Positions 22,765-36,800 of a stretch of DNA of 64,000 nucleotides are shown here, in pieces. The stretch spans positions 7,517,501-7,581,500 of the forward strand of contig NC_044590.1 in assembly GCF_901933205.1 (NCBI RefSeq). The letters are read 5' to 3'. Source of the DNA: Camarhynchus parvulus. Lineage: Eukaryota; Chordata; Aves; Passeriformes; Thraupidae. Each line of letters begins with the position of its first letter. The first letter of the stretch is position 1. A program made the translations under genes and the position numbers. The notes under the pieces were generated by a model. It did not search any database, was not told the origin of the DNA, and saw nothing but the letters and a program-made list of their open reading frames with translations.

Positions 22765-25700
22765 GGACTGGCAGAGCCCTGGGTAAGGAGGATTGGCTGG
22801 CTGGGACCTGGCTCAGAGCTCTGCTGCCAACTGTGCTGGTGCCAGAACCTGGGCTGGGTGAGAAGAGCCCTGCCCCTGCTCCCTGGTAGTGGGAGGTGAC
22901 AGGGGGAGCACAGGGCTGCCTAAAATCTCTGCTCTGGTATCCCTCCAGGTGCCCCTGCGGGCGATTCCCCAGGAGGAGGAGGGAAGGGAGGAAAACGACC
23001 CAGTAGGTGGAGAATAGACATGAAAATGGAGAAACCCAACAAAGAAAAGACTCTTTCTTCTGTTCTACATTTCAGCCTTCTCAGATTTCAGTGGCTCTGT
23101 CCAACCTAGAGTTATCTGTGCCAATGATAATCTGTGCCAATAATGATATGTCAGTAATTAGCCATATTGATAATTAGCTGTGTCAGTGATCAGCCATGTT
23201 GATGACACTGTCTGTCCTGGCTGTCATGGCCACAAACCACTTGTCATGGCACTCATTGATGAAGGGATGACCTTGATCCCCTGGTTTTCCCTCACACCCA
23301 TCCCAGCTTCACTTGGGCTGGGGTTTAGGCCAGGTAATGGCTCAGCACAGAGGGGACATTCCACGTGCTGGATGCAGACAGTCAGGCAGGGGTTTGATCC
23401 CCTCAGGAATTTCATGAGACTGCACCAACTGCCCAAATCCTTCTGAGAAAGGAAGAGAGAAAAGGGACGAATTCAATGAGCTGTAAACACTTTGTCTTTG
23501 CTCTCCTTCTGCTTCTTGATTGGCTTACAATTTCAAAAGGGATTTTTGCTGTTTCCAGTGATTTCATACTGTTAAAAGAGGCAAAAAAAGCCCCCAGCCT
23601 AATTCAGGCGCACACTCAGCCTATTTGTTCCCAAACAGCAACGCTTTGAACTGATCAGAGTGAATGCTATCCTGCCTTGTAATCTCCAAGTGGATTTGGA
23701 CATGCTGCATTGTGGGTGAGGTGGATTTGAGAAAGATTCACACCCTTCTGTTACTCCTTACAATAAAAATGATTTTTCTTCATCTGCATTCAGCACGTGA
23801 CTTGGTTCCTTTCCAAACTGCCAAAGGATTTTTGCATTTGCAAGGGTTTTGTTATTTATCTCTCCCATCGGCTACAGGAGTAACTCACATGTGAGGAATA
23901 TTGAATAGGTGAGTCTGCTGGAAAGGTGGGGAACCACAGGGGCCAGGCCTGAGTGAAGCCCAAACCCTGCCCAGGCTGCCAGACCTCCACTCTCACAGCT
24001 TAAAGTAGCTACAGAAACATGGTCAATGTGGCAAATAAATATTCCCCTCATTTGTATTTATGCAGATTTATTCTGGCCCTGTCCCTGAGCTGCTGGTTCT
24101 TTTAGTGTGTATTCCTGCTCCTGCCTGTTGCCAGTGAGCTGGGGGCTGTTTGACATGAACAAACACATCCCTGGGGCTCCAGGGAGACAGCTCCCCCCTA
24201 GGCTGGGGCTGGGACCCCAGGACCCCAGGGAGGGCAGGGGCAGTAGCCAGCTAGCTCTTGGGCACAGGAGCTTGCTCCTGGCTGCACTGGCATCAAACCT
24301 CATGCCAGGCTGGCTGTGCCACAGCCCTGGAGCTGAATGGCTGCATGGTGAGAGGGGCCAGGGACAGATGCCCAAGCCCTGCAGCCTCCAGATCCACTGG
24401 CACAGCACCGTGTGCCACCAACCATTTCCAGGTGCCCACATTGGCTCTGCTGGGCATTCCTGGTGGGCAGCACCCACTCCCTTCTCTGCCTCTGCCCAGC
24501 ATGGGTCCCCCTGGTCCTGCCCAGGGCCCCAGAGCCCCATCCAACAGGCACAGGGGAGTCCTGGTGCTGTTAGCCGAGAGTTTGCAGCCAACATGCTGCC
24601 AGGGCTCCTGCTCACATCTTCTGAGTTGCAAAATGTTCCCCTGAAAACCCTGGAGGTTCTCACTGCTCTTTTCCCAAGGTAAGGGTGTGGCTGACGTGTC
24701 ACCAGTGCCACAGGACCACAGCCCAGCCTCTCCTGCTGCTCCTTCAGTCCCTTTACCTCACCACTGCGAGTGAGCTGTACCCTGAGCAGCCAGTGCCACC
24801 CTGCCCTGCCAATTAATGGCAGAGGTAACAACGCCAATGAGATGTGGGCACTGGGCACGTCTGGGCTGCACCCAGAGCACCTCGCTCTGGCTGCAGAAAC
24901 ACCCACACCTAGGGGCTCAGGGAATGGGTCTTGGCTGATGATCTGTGTGTGCTCAGAGCACAAAGATGAAGGGCAGATGCCAGGTGCCCTTTGATGACAG
25001 TGGCAGAGCTCTGTCACACAAGGACAGGATGGGTGGCAGCGTTTGGCCCGAGCTATTGAATCCGTAACGCCTCATTGGGCACCTTCAGTTTCCAGTTCCT
25101 AAGGAAACAGAAGGAGGTGGATGAAGGAACGTGCCAAGGCTCACTTGCTGTGAATGATTGCAAAAAGAGGTGTAAATATTTCCACAGTAACCCTAGAGCC
25201 AAAATGCCAAAGCCCAAACCTCTCCTGGTGGCATGGTGCCGCAGAGTCAGGGGTGGGCAGCCCCTGACCACTGTGAGCCCTGTGGGGACAGCAGCAGCAC
25301 CTGCACTGCTCTGACCCACCAATATTAATAGAAACAGTGCCATGGGGATGTCCCTGCTGCTGGCACCACCCAGCCCCAGTGTGCCAGGACAGGTGACTCT
25401 GGAACAGCTCAGATCTTTGCCAGCTCTGCCTGCAAGGTCACTGATGGGGTTTTTCCTGAGGTTCCTCTCACCCTGCTGGGTTGCCCTGTGGGGTCTGGTC
25501 TGAGCCTCTCCCAGGTTTCTGCACCCACTGACACCTGTGTGCTGTGCAGAGCACCCCAGGGGTACTGTCAGCATTGCCACTGCTGTACTGGCTGCTGAGC
25601 ATGGGACAGGGAAAGCTTTGCCACCGACATTATAAGGGCTTTTCAAAATGGAGTTTGGATAAGAAACTGTGGGAAGAATCTTCCCTTTAATGAAATGTCA

Positions 25701-28700
25701 GAATGTTTCCCATTTTTAAAGGAAAGCTGGTTGTGGAATTGCCTCCTGTTTGGTTCTGATAGCTTCAACCAAAACCTCCTACTATTATTTTTTAAACTTC
25801 CTGTAGTTAAATTACAGAAAGAAGACATTAAAAAAAAAAAAAAAAAAAGGAGAAGGAGCAGATTAAAAGACACTAAATAACCCAAAGAGAAGGGAGCTAC
25901 TTGTTTAGTCTCAAAACCCCATAATCAGCCTGACCAAAAGTGAATCTCATTTCTGTTCCCATCACTGTCCTCATGGATGCAGGAAGGGGAGGAGGACAAT
26001 CCTTTCTGGCTGTTCATTTTCACAGCAGTGTGCTGAATATTAATCACTCTCAGACCCTCTGCTGGAGGCACTGCTGCAAATTGCCTGTCCTGCAGCCACT
26101 CTGTAATTCCTACATGGGAGCCACAGCCGGGGCAGGTGAGGCATCTCACAATGACCTCTCTCTGTGAGTGGCAAACACACCGCCAGCAGTGTCCCTGAAC
26201 ACCCTGACAGCTCCATTAGACATGCCACTGTGCATCAGGCTGTTGTCACCCCTGGGTTTGCTCTCCAGGAATTAGACACCTTTCTCCTCCTCCTTAATGC
26301 AAGAAGTCAATGTAGGGCAGTGAGGTTGAGATTTGGGTGTTTTCAACACTGATGGACTTTGCTTTTGACACCCTTGGAGACATAATGAGAAAGCCCTGCC
26401 TTGTCCTTGTGCTGACAGCCCTGCCTGTCCCCAGGCTGGCCACCCTGCCTGTCCCCAGGCTGGCAGTTCTCCAGCCCCATGTTCCTGGTGGCAGTGGCCC
26501 CTGCCCCAGACTGGCTGCTGGAGGAGGTGGCTCAGACCCAGCAGGAACGGGGGCCCTGGGCAGGGGCCCCCTTGAAATAATGTGAAATAATTCCCTTTCA
26601 CATTTCCTGGTGGAAGTTCTGCTGAAGGAGAAGAGCCCCTGCCAGGCACACAAAGCACGGAAAGCAGCCCTCTGTTTTTCACAGATACAGCTGTCCAAAG
26701 GAATTGCAGCACCTTCGCCTCACGGGAGGCATTTTAATTACTCTATTGACTCGTGCTCCTGAGAGCCCCAGGCGTGTCAGAGCTCAGGCTGGGATCAGAG
26801 GGATGCAGAGAGACAGGGAGGGAATGCATGACCACCCCTGACAGCCCAGTGCTGCCCCACTGCTGCCCCATCCCTGTCCCAGTGCCCTGCACACCAAGTG
26901 ATGCTGGGCCATTCCACGCTGTCTCAGACCAGCATCAGACCATCTTCATGTCTCTGATCTGTCTGACTGTTAAATAACTCAGCAGCAGGGGAAAAATACT
27001 TGAAAAAATATCTGGGAGATATAGAGCCATTAATGAAAAACATCAGAAAATAGATATCAAGTAATGACACTGTGATGAGAGCTTATTAATAGGAAAGGCT
27101 AAAGATAAAACTAATTTAAACCTGATGAGACAAGACATCTCATCTTCAGGAGAATGAGAAGTCAATAGTTGTCTGTCAGTAAAGGAAATAAATTGCTCAC
27201 AAGGGAGGAGGGAAAGCTGCAGGACTGCTGGGCCCCAGAGAGCAGCAGTGCCTGTGACAGACTGTGAGATACCCTCTGAATTCACAAACCCACAGCTCGG
27301 AGCTGCCACTCACCACCTCTGTCATTGCCATGCGGGTCACAGCCCAGGAGCGCTCTGGGGAGGCACACAGACATGGAGGGAGGCTGGGGACAGACAATGC
27401 CAACCTGGGGGGGCTGCAGAGCAGCTTGGGGCTGGTCTGGGGTGCACCAAGCAAGGGCAATGGAGACCTCATTGCGTTTCCAGCACAGCACAGAGTTCAC
27501 CATCGGCTGCAGAGGAGCCTGCAGGAGCAGCTGTGCCTGCCCTGCCAGAACCCAACCACTGCCAGTTTCAGAAAGGAGTGAACTGTAGAACTGGTCTTAG
27601 AAGTGGAAAACAGTTTTGAAAGCTCTTTATGTTGCATTAAATCCCAAAGCTCTGGGCAAAGAGCTGGCTTCAGAAATGGTGATGAAAAACTGCTGAAGGA
27701 AAACTCCCTGGACCCCCAGCCCACAGCAGTCCCAGAGCAGGGAGGAGGAGGAGGCCTGGGGGAATGGGCTGGCAGGCACATGGAGCCTGTCTGCTGAAGT
27801 GAAAAGCCACGAGAAAAGAGGAGGAAAGCATTTCCCCTGGCACAGCCTGGCAGGCTGCTGGCATCACTCAGAGGCGATGCCTTGTCACCTGCCACCCCCT
27901 CAGCAGAGCAAGCTCCAGCTGACCTAAAGCAAACTGTGCTTACAGGCTTCCATCAGGGAAAACGTCCATCCTTCCCTCCACCAGCACCATGTCATGCAGA
28001 GGGAACAGAGACTGCAGAACTCGAGGGGTTCTGGGGGAGGACATGATACACCATGGCCAGCTCTGGCACTGGGAAAAGCCTGACTGCTCTGCCCAAGCTG
28101 CTTCAAAAGTTTGGAGAAGGGAGCAAATTTGGGCAGGAGAGTGTAGGCAGTGATGGGACTCAATTTTGAGGCTGTCCTTAGGCCAATAAAAGCCAGTGCT
28201 GAGCAGGGCACAGGGGCTGTGAGCACCTGCTGCTCTCTGTCCCTCCACTCCCTGAGCACAGCCAAGACCTGAGGACAAACAAGTTTGTTCTCTGATGGGG
28301 GCCAGGGGAACAAACAGGCTCTTGTTCTCCCTGACAGTGACCTTTCTGCCAGGTGAAGCTATTTGTGTGTGCGGGTGATGTCCAGCCTCGCCCACACCCT
28401 GCCAGCAGAGAGGAAAGCGCCTGCTGTGATTTACGAAATTCCGGTGTCAGGAGACACCCTCAGGGCACGGCTGCTGGTGGAAAGTAAATGTCATCCCAGC
28501 ACTTCAGGTCTGCACTGGGAAATCTGATCTGCCAAAAGGCTCCTTAGGTGTTTGCCCATGGGTGTAGCTGGGGCAGGACTGACTGTAAGGGCACAGCTCC
28601 GCCCTGCAGAAGGCACAGGTGTACATCAGGGAGATGGGAGGTCTGGGAGGGTTCAGGGCTCTAATCCCTGCTCAGGGTGGGAACAGAAACGTGCAAAAAC

Positions 28701-30690
28701 ACAAACGAGGTAGGAGTCCAGCTTTCCCAACAGCTGGATTTGGGCAGCAAACCTGACAAGTGACAGAGAACGCACATCCCACCTCCAGGCCTCAAGAAAA
28801 ACAACACATTCCTTCTTCCACGCAGTGCCAAAGGACTGACTCAGCCTCCAAGGTCACCGTAAGCACTTCCTAATGGATGCTTTGCTGCCTTAAAACCTCG
28901 GTCTTCATTCCCGAGGCCTATAAAAACTAAGGAGGCGAAGCAAATGGTGAGTGCTATGGCTCCCCGGGGAGCCCGTGCAGTGAGCATTATCACCTCCTCA
29001 TCAAAATGTAAAACCCAGCTCTCCTCCTCATTAGTCTCCCACTCTTAAAATAATGATTGTAAAACGGCCACAGCTGGCCTCAAAGCAGGATGGAGGGGGG
29101 AGGGCACACTGTGGTCTGCATTTCCTGCTTGGAATAGATGCTCCTGGGGAGGTTAAAATGAGCAGGGAAAAGTGGGTGTCAGCCCTTTTTCCAGGGTGCT
29201 GGCTTGGGCCCTAGTCCCAAAATGCCTGGGAATTATGAGCTGAAAGATTTGCAATAGGGCAGTTAAATTTGGCCACTGCTCAGCGGGCTTGATGAGCCAA
29301 GCAACCTGGCCTCAGTGCCCATCACCTCCGAGGGCTGTCACTTATACATGCTGCTGCTTGCTTTGGGATTTCACCCAAACTGCTGCCTCTTCCTGAAACC
29401 CCCCTGGACCACAGGCTCATCCTCACTGAGCAGCACAGGTTCAGGCCCTGGTTTGTGAACTTGGCCAAATACACGTTCCCACGTGGGAGCAGGAGGGCAG
29501 ATCAGCCCTGTGCGCCTGTCAGTCCCTCAGAGCCCACACAGACAGTGGTGTCTGTGCAGATTCACTTCCTGAGAAGGAACTCAGCTCTGATAATAAACAA
29601 AATGTATTTGTTTCTTGAAGCCTAATGAATATTCAGTGAACCATGCTGTTTTCAAAGAGAAACTATTATAGCCCAAAAAGAGCTGAGCAGGAGAGGCAGC
29701 TTTCGAGCAAAACCCTTTCACATTTATTTTAAAATTCTGCAAATTCATGTTGTGACTGCCCTGCTACCAGCTGTTCCTTCAAAACTGGTCACTGGCTTGA
29801 GCCTTTTACAAGGATTTATTTTAATGACATGATTATCTGCATGAAAAGGGGTGATCCTTTCTCACATCTCAGTTTACTCACAAGTGCAGGTCACAGGTCC
29901 TTGTTTGAATTTCACAGAGCAGCCTGGAATGTGACACTGCGCAGCCAGGGTCAGCTGCAGGCTGATGAAAACAAGGAACTGTCAGATGCATTTGAAGAAC
30001 TTACTGGCCATTTAAATCAGTACAACCACTTCTCTTGGTAAGCAAAGGGAAGGACATGCATAGATGTTTGGATTACAAAACTGCACCCCATGTTTTAAGC
30101 AGCCATCTCTTCCCACGCATTCCCCGGACTGGAAACAAGGAAATCTTCTCCAGACAAGATCCAGTCCTCCCCAGTACCAGGGCAAGGCTGCATTCCCTTC
30201 AGCCCCAGACACAACAGATTCACTGGTGCACATTAAACACCATTTTTCATTCCACAGTCCAGTGCCACATTCCAACACACAAGTGTGGTGTGGGTTCTTG
30301 CATCTCCTTTCCAAGCATTTTGCCAATATTTGGAAAGAATTAATTAACCTTCTGTTATTTCAGGTCTTTCTACCCTTTGACAGTACTCCTGCCATTCTCC
30401 AGCAGCTACTGGGGCTGTGTTTTGTAGGTACTACCAGCTTTTGCAGCTCCTAAATTCAGCTGAGCTTGCAGGAAGGAACTGCTCTGCACATCCATCTCAG
30501 GCTGGGCTGTGCCAGAGGACATGATCACAGTCAGAGGACTGACCTGCAGCACTCTGAAGGTGGGACAAGCCTCAGGGCAAGTCAAAATACACAATCTCAC
30601 AGTACTTGGATTTTGCAAGTTCACACACAGCTTCTACCCCTTTGAACCTGCACACACTATGACGGATAACTTGGCACCAAAGCAAAAATA
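22765..30690. other. Long gene-poor interval (site of BPIFB1 in mammals)
   Basis: Nearly 8 kb without a supported gene. The 5' part may hold the 3' UTR of the single-domain BPIF gene: there is a possible donor at about 22784, an acceptor at about 22949, and AATAAA at 23762. A poly(A) tract lies at about 25830-25848. In mammals BPIFB1 sits here; I found only one possible BPI-like exon (24590-24681) and no gene. No CR1 or LTR was obvious. Confidence 0.5.
24590..24681 (+). pseudogene. Possible orphan BPI-domain exon
   Basis: The open stretch reads FAANMLPGLLLTSSELQ and then a Val/Leu-rich segment ending ALFPR. It ends with a strong donor (CCCAAG|GTAAGG). The pattern resembles the exon in BPIFB proteins that joins the two domains (Leu-Thr-Thr-x-x-Leu-x-x-Leu-Phe-Pro). 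No neighbouring exons were found, so it may be a remnant of BPIFB1 or chance. Confidence 0.3.
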
Positions 30691-30699
30691 TATATGTAT

Positions 30700-30705
30700 T
30701 TTATT
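30700..30705 (-). terminator. Polyadenylation signal of CDK5RAP1
   Basis: AATAAA on the minus strand lies about 130 bases past the CDK5RAP1 stop at 30834-30836. The surroundings are AT-rich, typical of a short 3' UTR. Confidence 0.65.
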
Positions 30706-30833
30706 ATTTCATAAATAAATTTTAATATACATATATATCTTCCTGGTTCAACCGTATCTCTCCACCTGACCACACTTCCTTGTTTCTTCATGGAGAACAC
30801 GTGCTGCTTCCATCCAGGGGCAGCAGGGATCCC

Positions 30834-33800
30834 TCAGTGAGAAGCAGCAGCACGGGACAGGGTGGTCCGATAGAGTGGAACTCCCCGCAGGGTCTGCGAG
30901 CTGGCAGAGGTTACCTGAAAGAAACAGCACAGGCCTTCAGGCACTGGGGAGGATCCATTCTAATTTTAGGCTCTTCTGGCAGCAGCTGCCCTAGAGAACA
31001 GCACTGTGCAAGGAATTGAGCCCTGCAGGTAGGTCACCTTCACCATCACATAGTCCCCGGGCTGGGCTCTGCCTGGAGCCCCGGGCTCAGCAGCATCCTC
31101 CAGCTCGGCGTCGGGGAAGATCACCTTGATGTTGCCATCGTTCCTCCCACACAGCTCCGAGGCAGAGCGTTTGCTGGGCTGGAAAGAGGACAGGGAACAT
31201 TACCTGCATGGCAATTGCTCTGATTCACTGCTGGGCTTTATTGCCTCAGGAATTAATTGAGCACTATTGATGGTATTAAACCCACATTAACCAAGCCCTG
31301 GAACAGAGCACTGTGTCCAGAGCTGCTGGGTGACACTCACACACCAAAGCACAAATTCTGTGCTTGGCCAGAGATGCATCCCTAACTGATCCCATTCCCT
31401 GTGCTCGGCTCAGTGCTCTGGCAAAGTCAGGCTGTCTGCTTAAGTGTGAAGAAACGGTCTTGGGAGTCCTGGGATTACAAGGGGAAAATGAGAAGGGAAG
31501 GCAGAAGTGGTGAGCACTGTGCACAGCCTCAGATCCAGTAAGATAGGAGGAGGACAATTCCATTCCAGGCCCACTTACCCCTTCCACCAGCACCAGCTGG
31601 GCCTGTCCCACCAGTGCTGCGTTGGCCCTCGCAGCCTCCTCCCGGAAGGTGGCAATGAGCTGCTCCAGCCGCCGCTTCTTCACATCTGCGGGGACATCGT
31701 CCTGCAGCCGGTGATGCGCCCGTGTCTTCTGCACACACAGAGCCAGAGCAGCCCCTCAGCACCCAGCCTGAGCCCAGAGCCTTGTCTGACCCCAGCCAGC
31801 CCCACTGCTCTTCCAGCAACAGCTTCCCACATTCCAACAGCATTTCAGTTTGTATCACAAAGGAACTATTCCAGTGCCAGCCACGCCCTCGCGCTCCTCA
31901 CATCCTTCTTCTCCACCTTTTAGGCAGAAGGTCTGATGCAGGGCACTGAGTATCAGTGGTTGTGAAACAGTTTTGCAGCTCCTGTGTGGGATGTGCCTGT
32001 GCCTCTCTGTCCATAGACAGGCAACAGATTCTACTACTTCTAATCTATGTACTGAATGGTGATCCAAATCCCTTTGCTTCCTTAAATTTCCCAACCTTCT
32101 GTCCTCTTCCCCAACAGAACCATACACTCTGGAGAGCATTCTAATGGAGACTTACCAACTACCCATTCTTCTCATGGAAATACCTTCTCAAAAATTCACC
32201 ACTTCCCTCCAGACTTGACTGACAGACCTTCATAGCTGGGCTCCAGCCCAGCTCCATCAGCACATTCCTCATCAGCAAATAATGTATTTGCAGCCTCTGC
32301 AGACACAGTTACTTCCCTGCAATGACCCTGGAGCATCTGCAGAGCCAGGTCACTGAGCAGTTACCAACACTGACCAACACTCCTACAGGGAAGCTGGAAG
32401 CCTCCCAGGCACAACAATAGCCCTTGCAGAACCACATACCCTAAAAGTGCTACCTGGGACAAATGACATCTACCAGTATACCAAGTCTTTGGGTATGACT
32501 TTCATCAGCTTTTTAAAAAATGTGTTATTGTGAGAAAGAGTACTGAGGAGTTTAGGGGACACAGCCAGAGATAACAGCCTTCTCCACCAGGGCATGCACT
32601 CACCTGTCTCATGCTGTAGGCAAACAGGAAGCCGACATTGTAGCGGACTTCCTGCAGCAAGGACACCGTCTGCAGGTGATCCTCCTCTGTCTCCCCACAG
32701 AACCCAGCAATGAAATCACTGCTCAGGCTCACTCCTGTAACAGACACACAGCTGTACACTTCCCTCATGGAAGACAGGAACACTGCACTCAGGAAAGGAC
32801 AGTGAGATGCAGCCATGCCGAGTTCAGACCAAGCCAAAGCAACACGTACCTGGAATAGAGTCACGCACGTGATGCACAAGCTCTAAATATGCTTCTCTTG
32901 TGTATCTGCAATGAACAGCACATGGATTTGCTAACTGGAAACCCACAACATCAGTGAGGAGAAACCAGCAGGCAATCAAAGGGCAGGACACAAGGGCTCC
33001 TCATGGGGTGACCCACCCTCGCCGCATGGCCTCCAGGACTCGTGTGCTCCCACTCTGGGCTGGGAGGTGCAGCTGTTTGCAGATGTTGTGTCGCTCCTGG
33101 ATGAGCTGCAGGACCTGTGGTAAGTGATCAGGGGATGTCTCAGACAGCTTAACTGTACCTGGGTGCCAAGGGAAGAGTCTTCCCTGGTTAAAAGCCAGCA
33201 AACTGCAAACCCACCAGCTTTAGCCTCAACATCCAACTCCCAGGAGCTGCTGTTCCCAGCTTGGGAACCCACATTCTCTTTGTTTGGGAAATTAAACAAA
33301 GGGCAGCACATCCCATACCTCACATTTCAGAGCTACCTTGCTGCCTCCAAGCAGAGGCCAATTTTACACTTGCCTCATCAGGAAAATCCTTGGGGTGTGG
33401 AGAGGTGAAACGGATCCTCATTTCTGGATCAATCCTAGAGACCTGGTCCAGCAGGTGCGAGAAGCGCAAACCTCCCGCTTTGGCTTTGTAGACTGTGCTA
33501 AAGCCACGGCTGAGGCCAGGGGCAGCCACTGACTGAAACTGCACTTCAGACAGGTCTCGAAAGCTGTTGACATTCTGACCCAAGAGTGTCACTTCTTTCA
33601 CTCCCTACAAAATAAACAGAGAGGAAGAAATATAACCTGGTGAGGATGGCTGAGCTGCAAGGGCAGCCATGGTTTTACTCTAAGGAGTTTCCAACAGAAG
33701 CCCTCCCATCCCTGTCTGTCACGGAGTATTACAAGGGGAATCCAAAAGCCACTGGTGGAACCCCACCACAACTTCATCTCTGCAGATAAAGGCAGTGACA

Positions 33801-36800
33801 CTGGTTACAAGTACCACTGAAAACACCCAGCAACCACCCTTCCTCCCATGGCTTGGGACAGGCAGGAGGAGGCTCTGTCTCACCTGATCTGAGAGCATCC
33901 TCACTTCCTGCAGGATGGAGGCGATGGGGCGGCTCCTTTCCCGGCCTCGGGTGAAGGGCACGATGCAGTAACTGCACATGTTGTCACAGCCCCGCATGAT
34001 GGACCTGCCCAGAGGTAAAGCACAGGTCACCTCCCTCCTGCAGAACCATCCACACTGCATCCTGCCCAGATGAGTCCAGAACTGCTGCCTGCAGCCAGCT
34101 CCACACACAGACCAGCCACAGTGGATTCAGCTTGCCCTGAGCTAACACCTCCTGATTTTTCATGCACAATTTCAAGAAAGCTGGAAAGAGCTAATGAGGC
34201 ACAGACTGCCACTGCAGCCTGGCAATGATCAAAGATCCTTCTACATCCCACTCCTGCAGAGTGACACTGTCCTTCCATACACTACAGCCACACTGAGCAG
34301 AGTCTGATTTCACATCTGACAATGCTACCACCAAAACTAAGCAATCAGAAGTTACAATGAGTGGAGCATTAGAAGAAGGAATAGCAGAACCTGGGGCAGG
34401 GCACCACAGAAGGCAGGGGATGAGTTAGGCATGGACTTCAGGAAGGGACAGTGGCACAGAAATCACTCAATGCAGCATCAGGCTAAGAGTCAGCATTCCC
34501 AAAGGAGAGGGAGAGAAGTCCACAACAGCCAGAGCTCAGGGCATGCTCTCCAGGGCTCAGTCACACAGCAAAGCAACAGCAAAAACATACATACACACAC
34601 ACACACACACACTCTGGGAGACTCAGTGCAGCCAGGCACTGCATCTCCTGGGCAGCTGCTGTCACTGACACATCTACTCTGCACAGATATTCAAACCGGA
34701 GCCAGGGAAACAAGCACTGGGAAAAGGTACTCACACAAATGCTGTTGTGCCACCTGCACTAGTCTGGACAGGCAGAATGTCAGCATAGGTCTCATCTAGG
34801 GACAGCAGGACGTTGGCAGCTTGCTGGCCAGACTCTGCCACTGCCAGCAGCCGGGGAAGATCACGGTAGGCATCAGGGCCTGCCACGACATCGACCAGCT
34901 TCTCCCTGTGCAGAATCTCCTCCTTAAGCCTCTCGGCCATGCATCCTGCCACCAAAGGAGAAGGCTCCTCGTGAGGCAGTGCCTGTCCTCCATTACTCTC
35001 CCGCAGCCCTTCCAGCTGCCAGTGGGACTCAGGCCATGCAGCCTGGCCGTACCCAGGATCCCGACGCGGAGCGGAGCTCGAGCCTGGGGCCGCCGAGCCT
35101 TCAGCGCCTTGAGGTGCTGCAGACGGTTCCAGATGGCCTGCTCTGCCTTCTCCCTGGGGAGCCAGCACAACGGGCCATTGCACCTGCTGCTCCTGCACTG
35201 AGCCCCAGCCTGAGCACCCCAAGGGCTCTGTGAGGAGAACTCAGCTAAAGCAGGGAATCTAATGGCACCTGAGAGTGCGTTTGTGGTGTGCGGATTGTGT
35301 CTTGACTCTGTCTTATCTGCTATCACTTTGCTTGCCTGAGAGCATCTCCCCTGCAGAAACACTTTAGGGACTAAATTCTTGGGGAGAAAAAGTGCCTTGG
35401 CCACACTACAAGGTACCCTGCAAGTGACAATGAGCATTTGGTGTCTTCCGCATTCACAAAAAACAAGGGAAGTTCCCTTTATATCAAGTTGCCCCTAAAC
35501 ATATTTCTCACATTTTTAAAGTACAGACACTGTACTAGAGAGTAGCTTCAAGAGAAGATAGAATATTTTAAAATAAAATCATTAATTGTGCAGGTCTCTC
35601 ACTGCCCATGGCATATACACAGAGATTACACTACCAAAGAACTTCTCATTACCCAGAAGAGCAATTCATAGCACAATTAATGTTGTAAATCATAGCACCA
35701 GCCAGCCCTACGCTCAACTAAACAGCCAGTTTCACACTTCCACACTCCTTTCCTCTTGCAACACCTTTATTGCCTTGGTTTTCAAATGGTAATTCCTTAA
35801 AAACTGTCCCAAACCAGTGACAAACATCTCCTTACCTCACGGAACAGGTGACAAGAAGAACCACATCTGCCTAAATCAAAAGCAACAAAAAGAGAAGAAT
35901 CAATAAAAACCAAACAAGAAGTTCTCATGCTCTGCCCAGGTAACCTGAAGAGGCAGACTATAAAACTCACTTAACTCAGGAAAGAAGACCTACCTGAGTA
36001 CACAGCAGGTTTCAACAAAAAGAGTTGCAAGAAAGAAACAGAAGACAAGCAGTCTCCACTAAATGGTAAAAGTAAACTCAAAGAGGAGACAGGAGATCCT
36101 GCTGTGTCCAATCCCTTTCCAACTGAGATGAGCCCAGTAGTTTAAAGAAAAAAGACAACCCACAGCTTTCTAGCACACTTGTTAAGCAGTTTCCCTCACT
36201 TCACAGAACTCAGACTGCAAAACTCGTAACATCCCACAGGGTTGCACTCCAGAGAAAAGCTGGGACTTGCAGGCACAGCCAGGGCATGAGGACAGTGCTC
36301 CAGGAGAGCTGCCAAGGTGCTGCCTTACCTCACCCAGCTCCTTTGTCCTGGTATAGCCATTCTTCTGCAGGATGGCCCAGATGATCTCGGTGTCACTGAC
36401 GTTCATCTGGCAGCCGTAGGTCTCCAGGTACACTGCAATAAAGGTGTGACACAGGAGCCTGCTCAGCTCCCATCCACAACCCATCCAATCCCCTGCTCTG
36501 CGGGAACAAGCCCTCAACCCCACCACTGGAGCCAGGGAAGCAGCACAAAAGCTGCCTGCACCTGCAGCCCACAAGGGATAAACCGAAGGGCAGGCTCTGG
36601 GAAACCCGTGTGCTCTGCAACACGGCAGGGCTGGGCTGCGACTAGAGAACAGCAGCTGCGTGCTTACTGAGACACAACACTCAGGGCAATGAACACCATC
36701 CCTGCCAGGGCACCACAGCCCCACCAACAGCCCAGCACACACTGCGGGCAAGTGCCAGAGCAACCTGCTCTCTGTCCAACTCCGTGGTGGAAAAACACAC

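Noticed and set aside
24058..25017. 319-codon minus-strand frame
   Set aside because: It has no recognisable domain and no splice or promoter context; its composition is that of GC-rich chance frames.
29829..30041. 70-codon frame ending in an acidic, helix-like stretch before a possible donor
   Set aside because: It lies next to the CDK5RAP1 3' end on the opposite strand, no further exons were found, and the resemblance is not specific.
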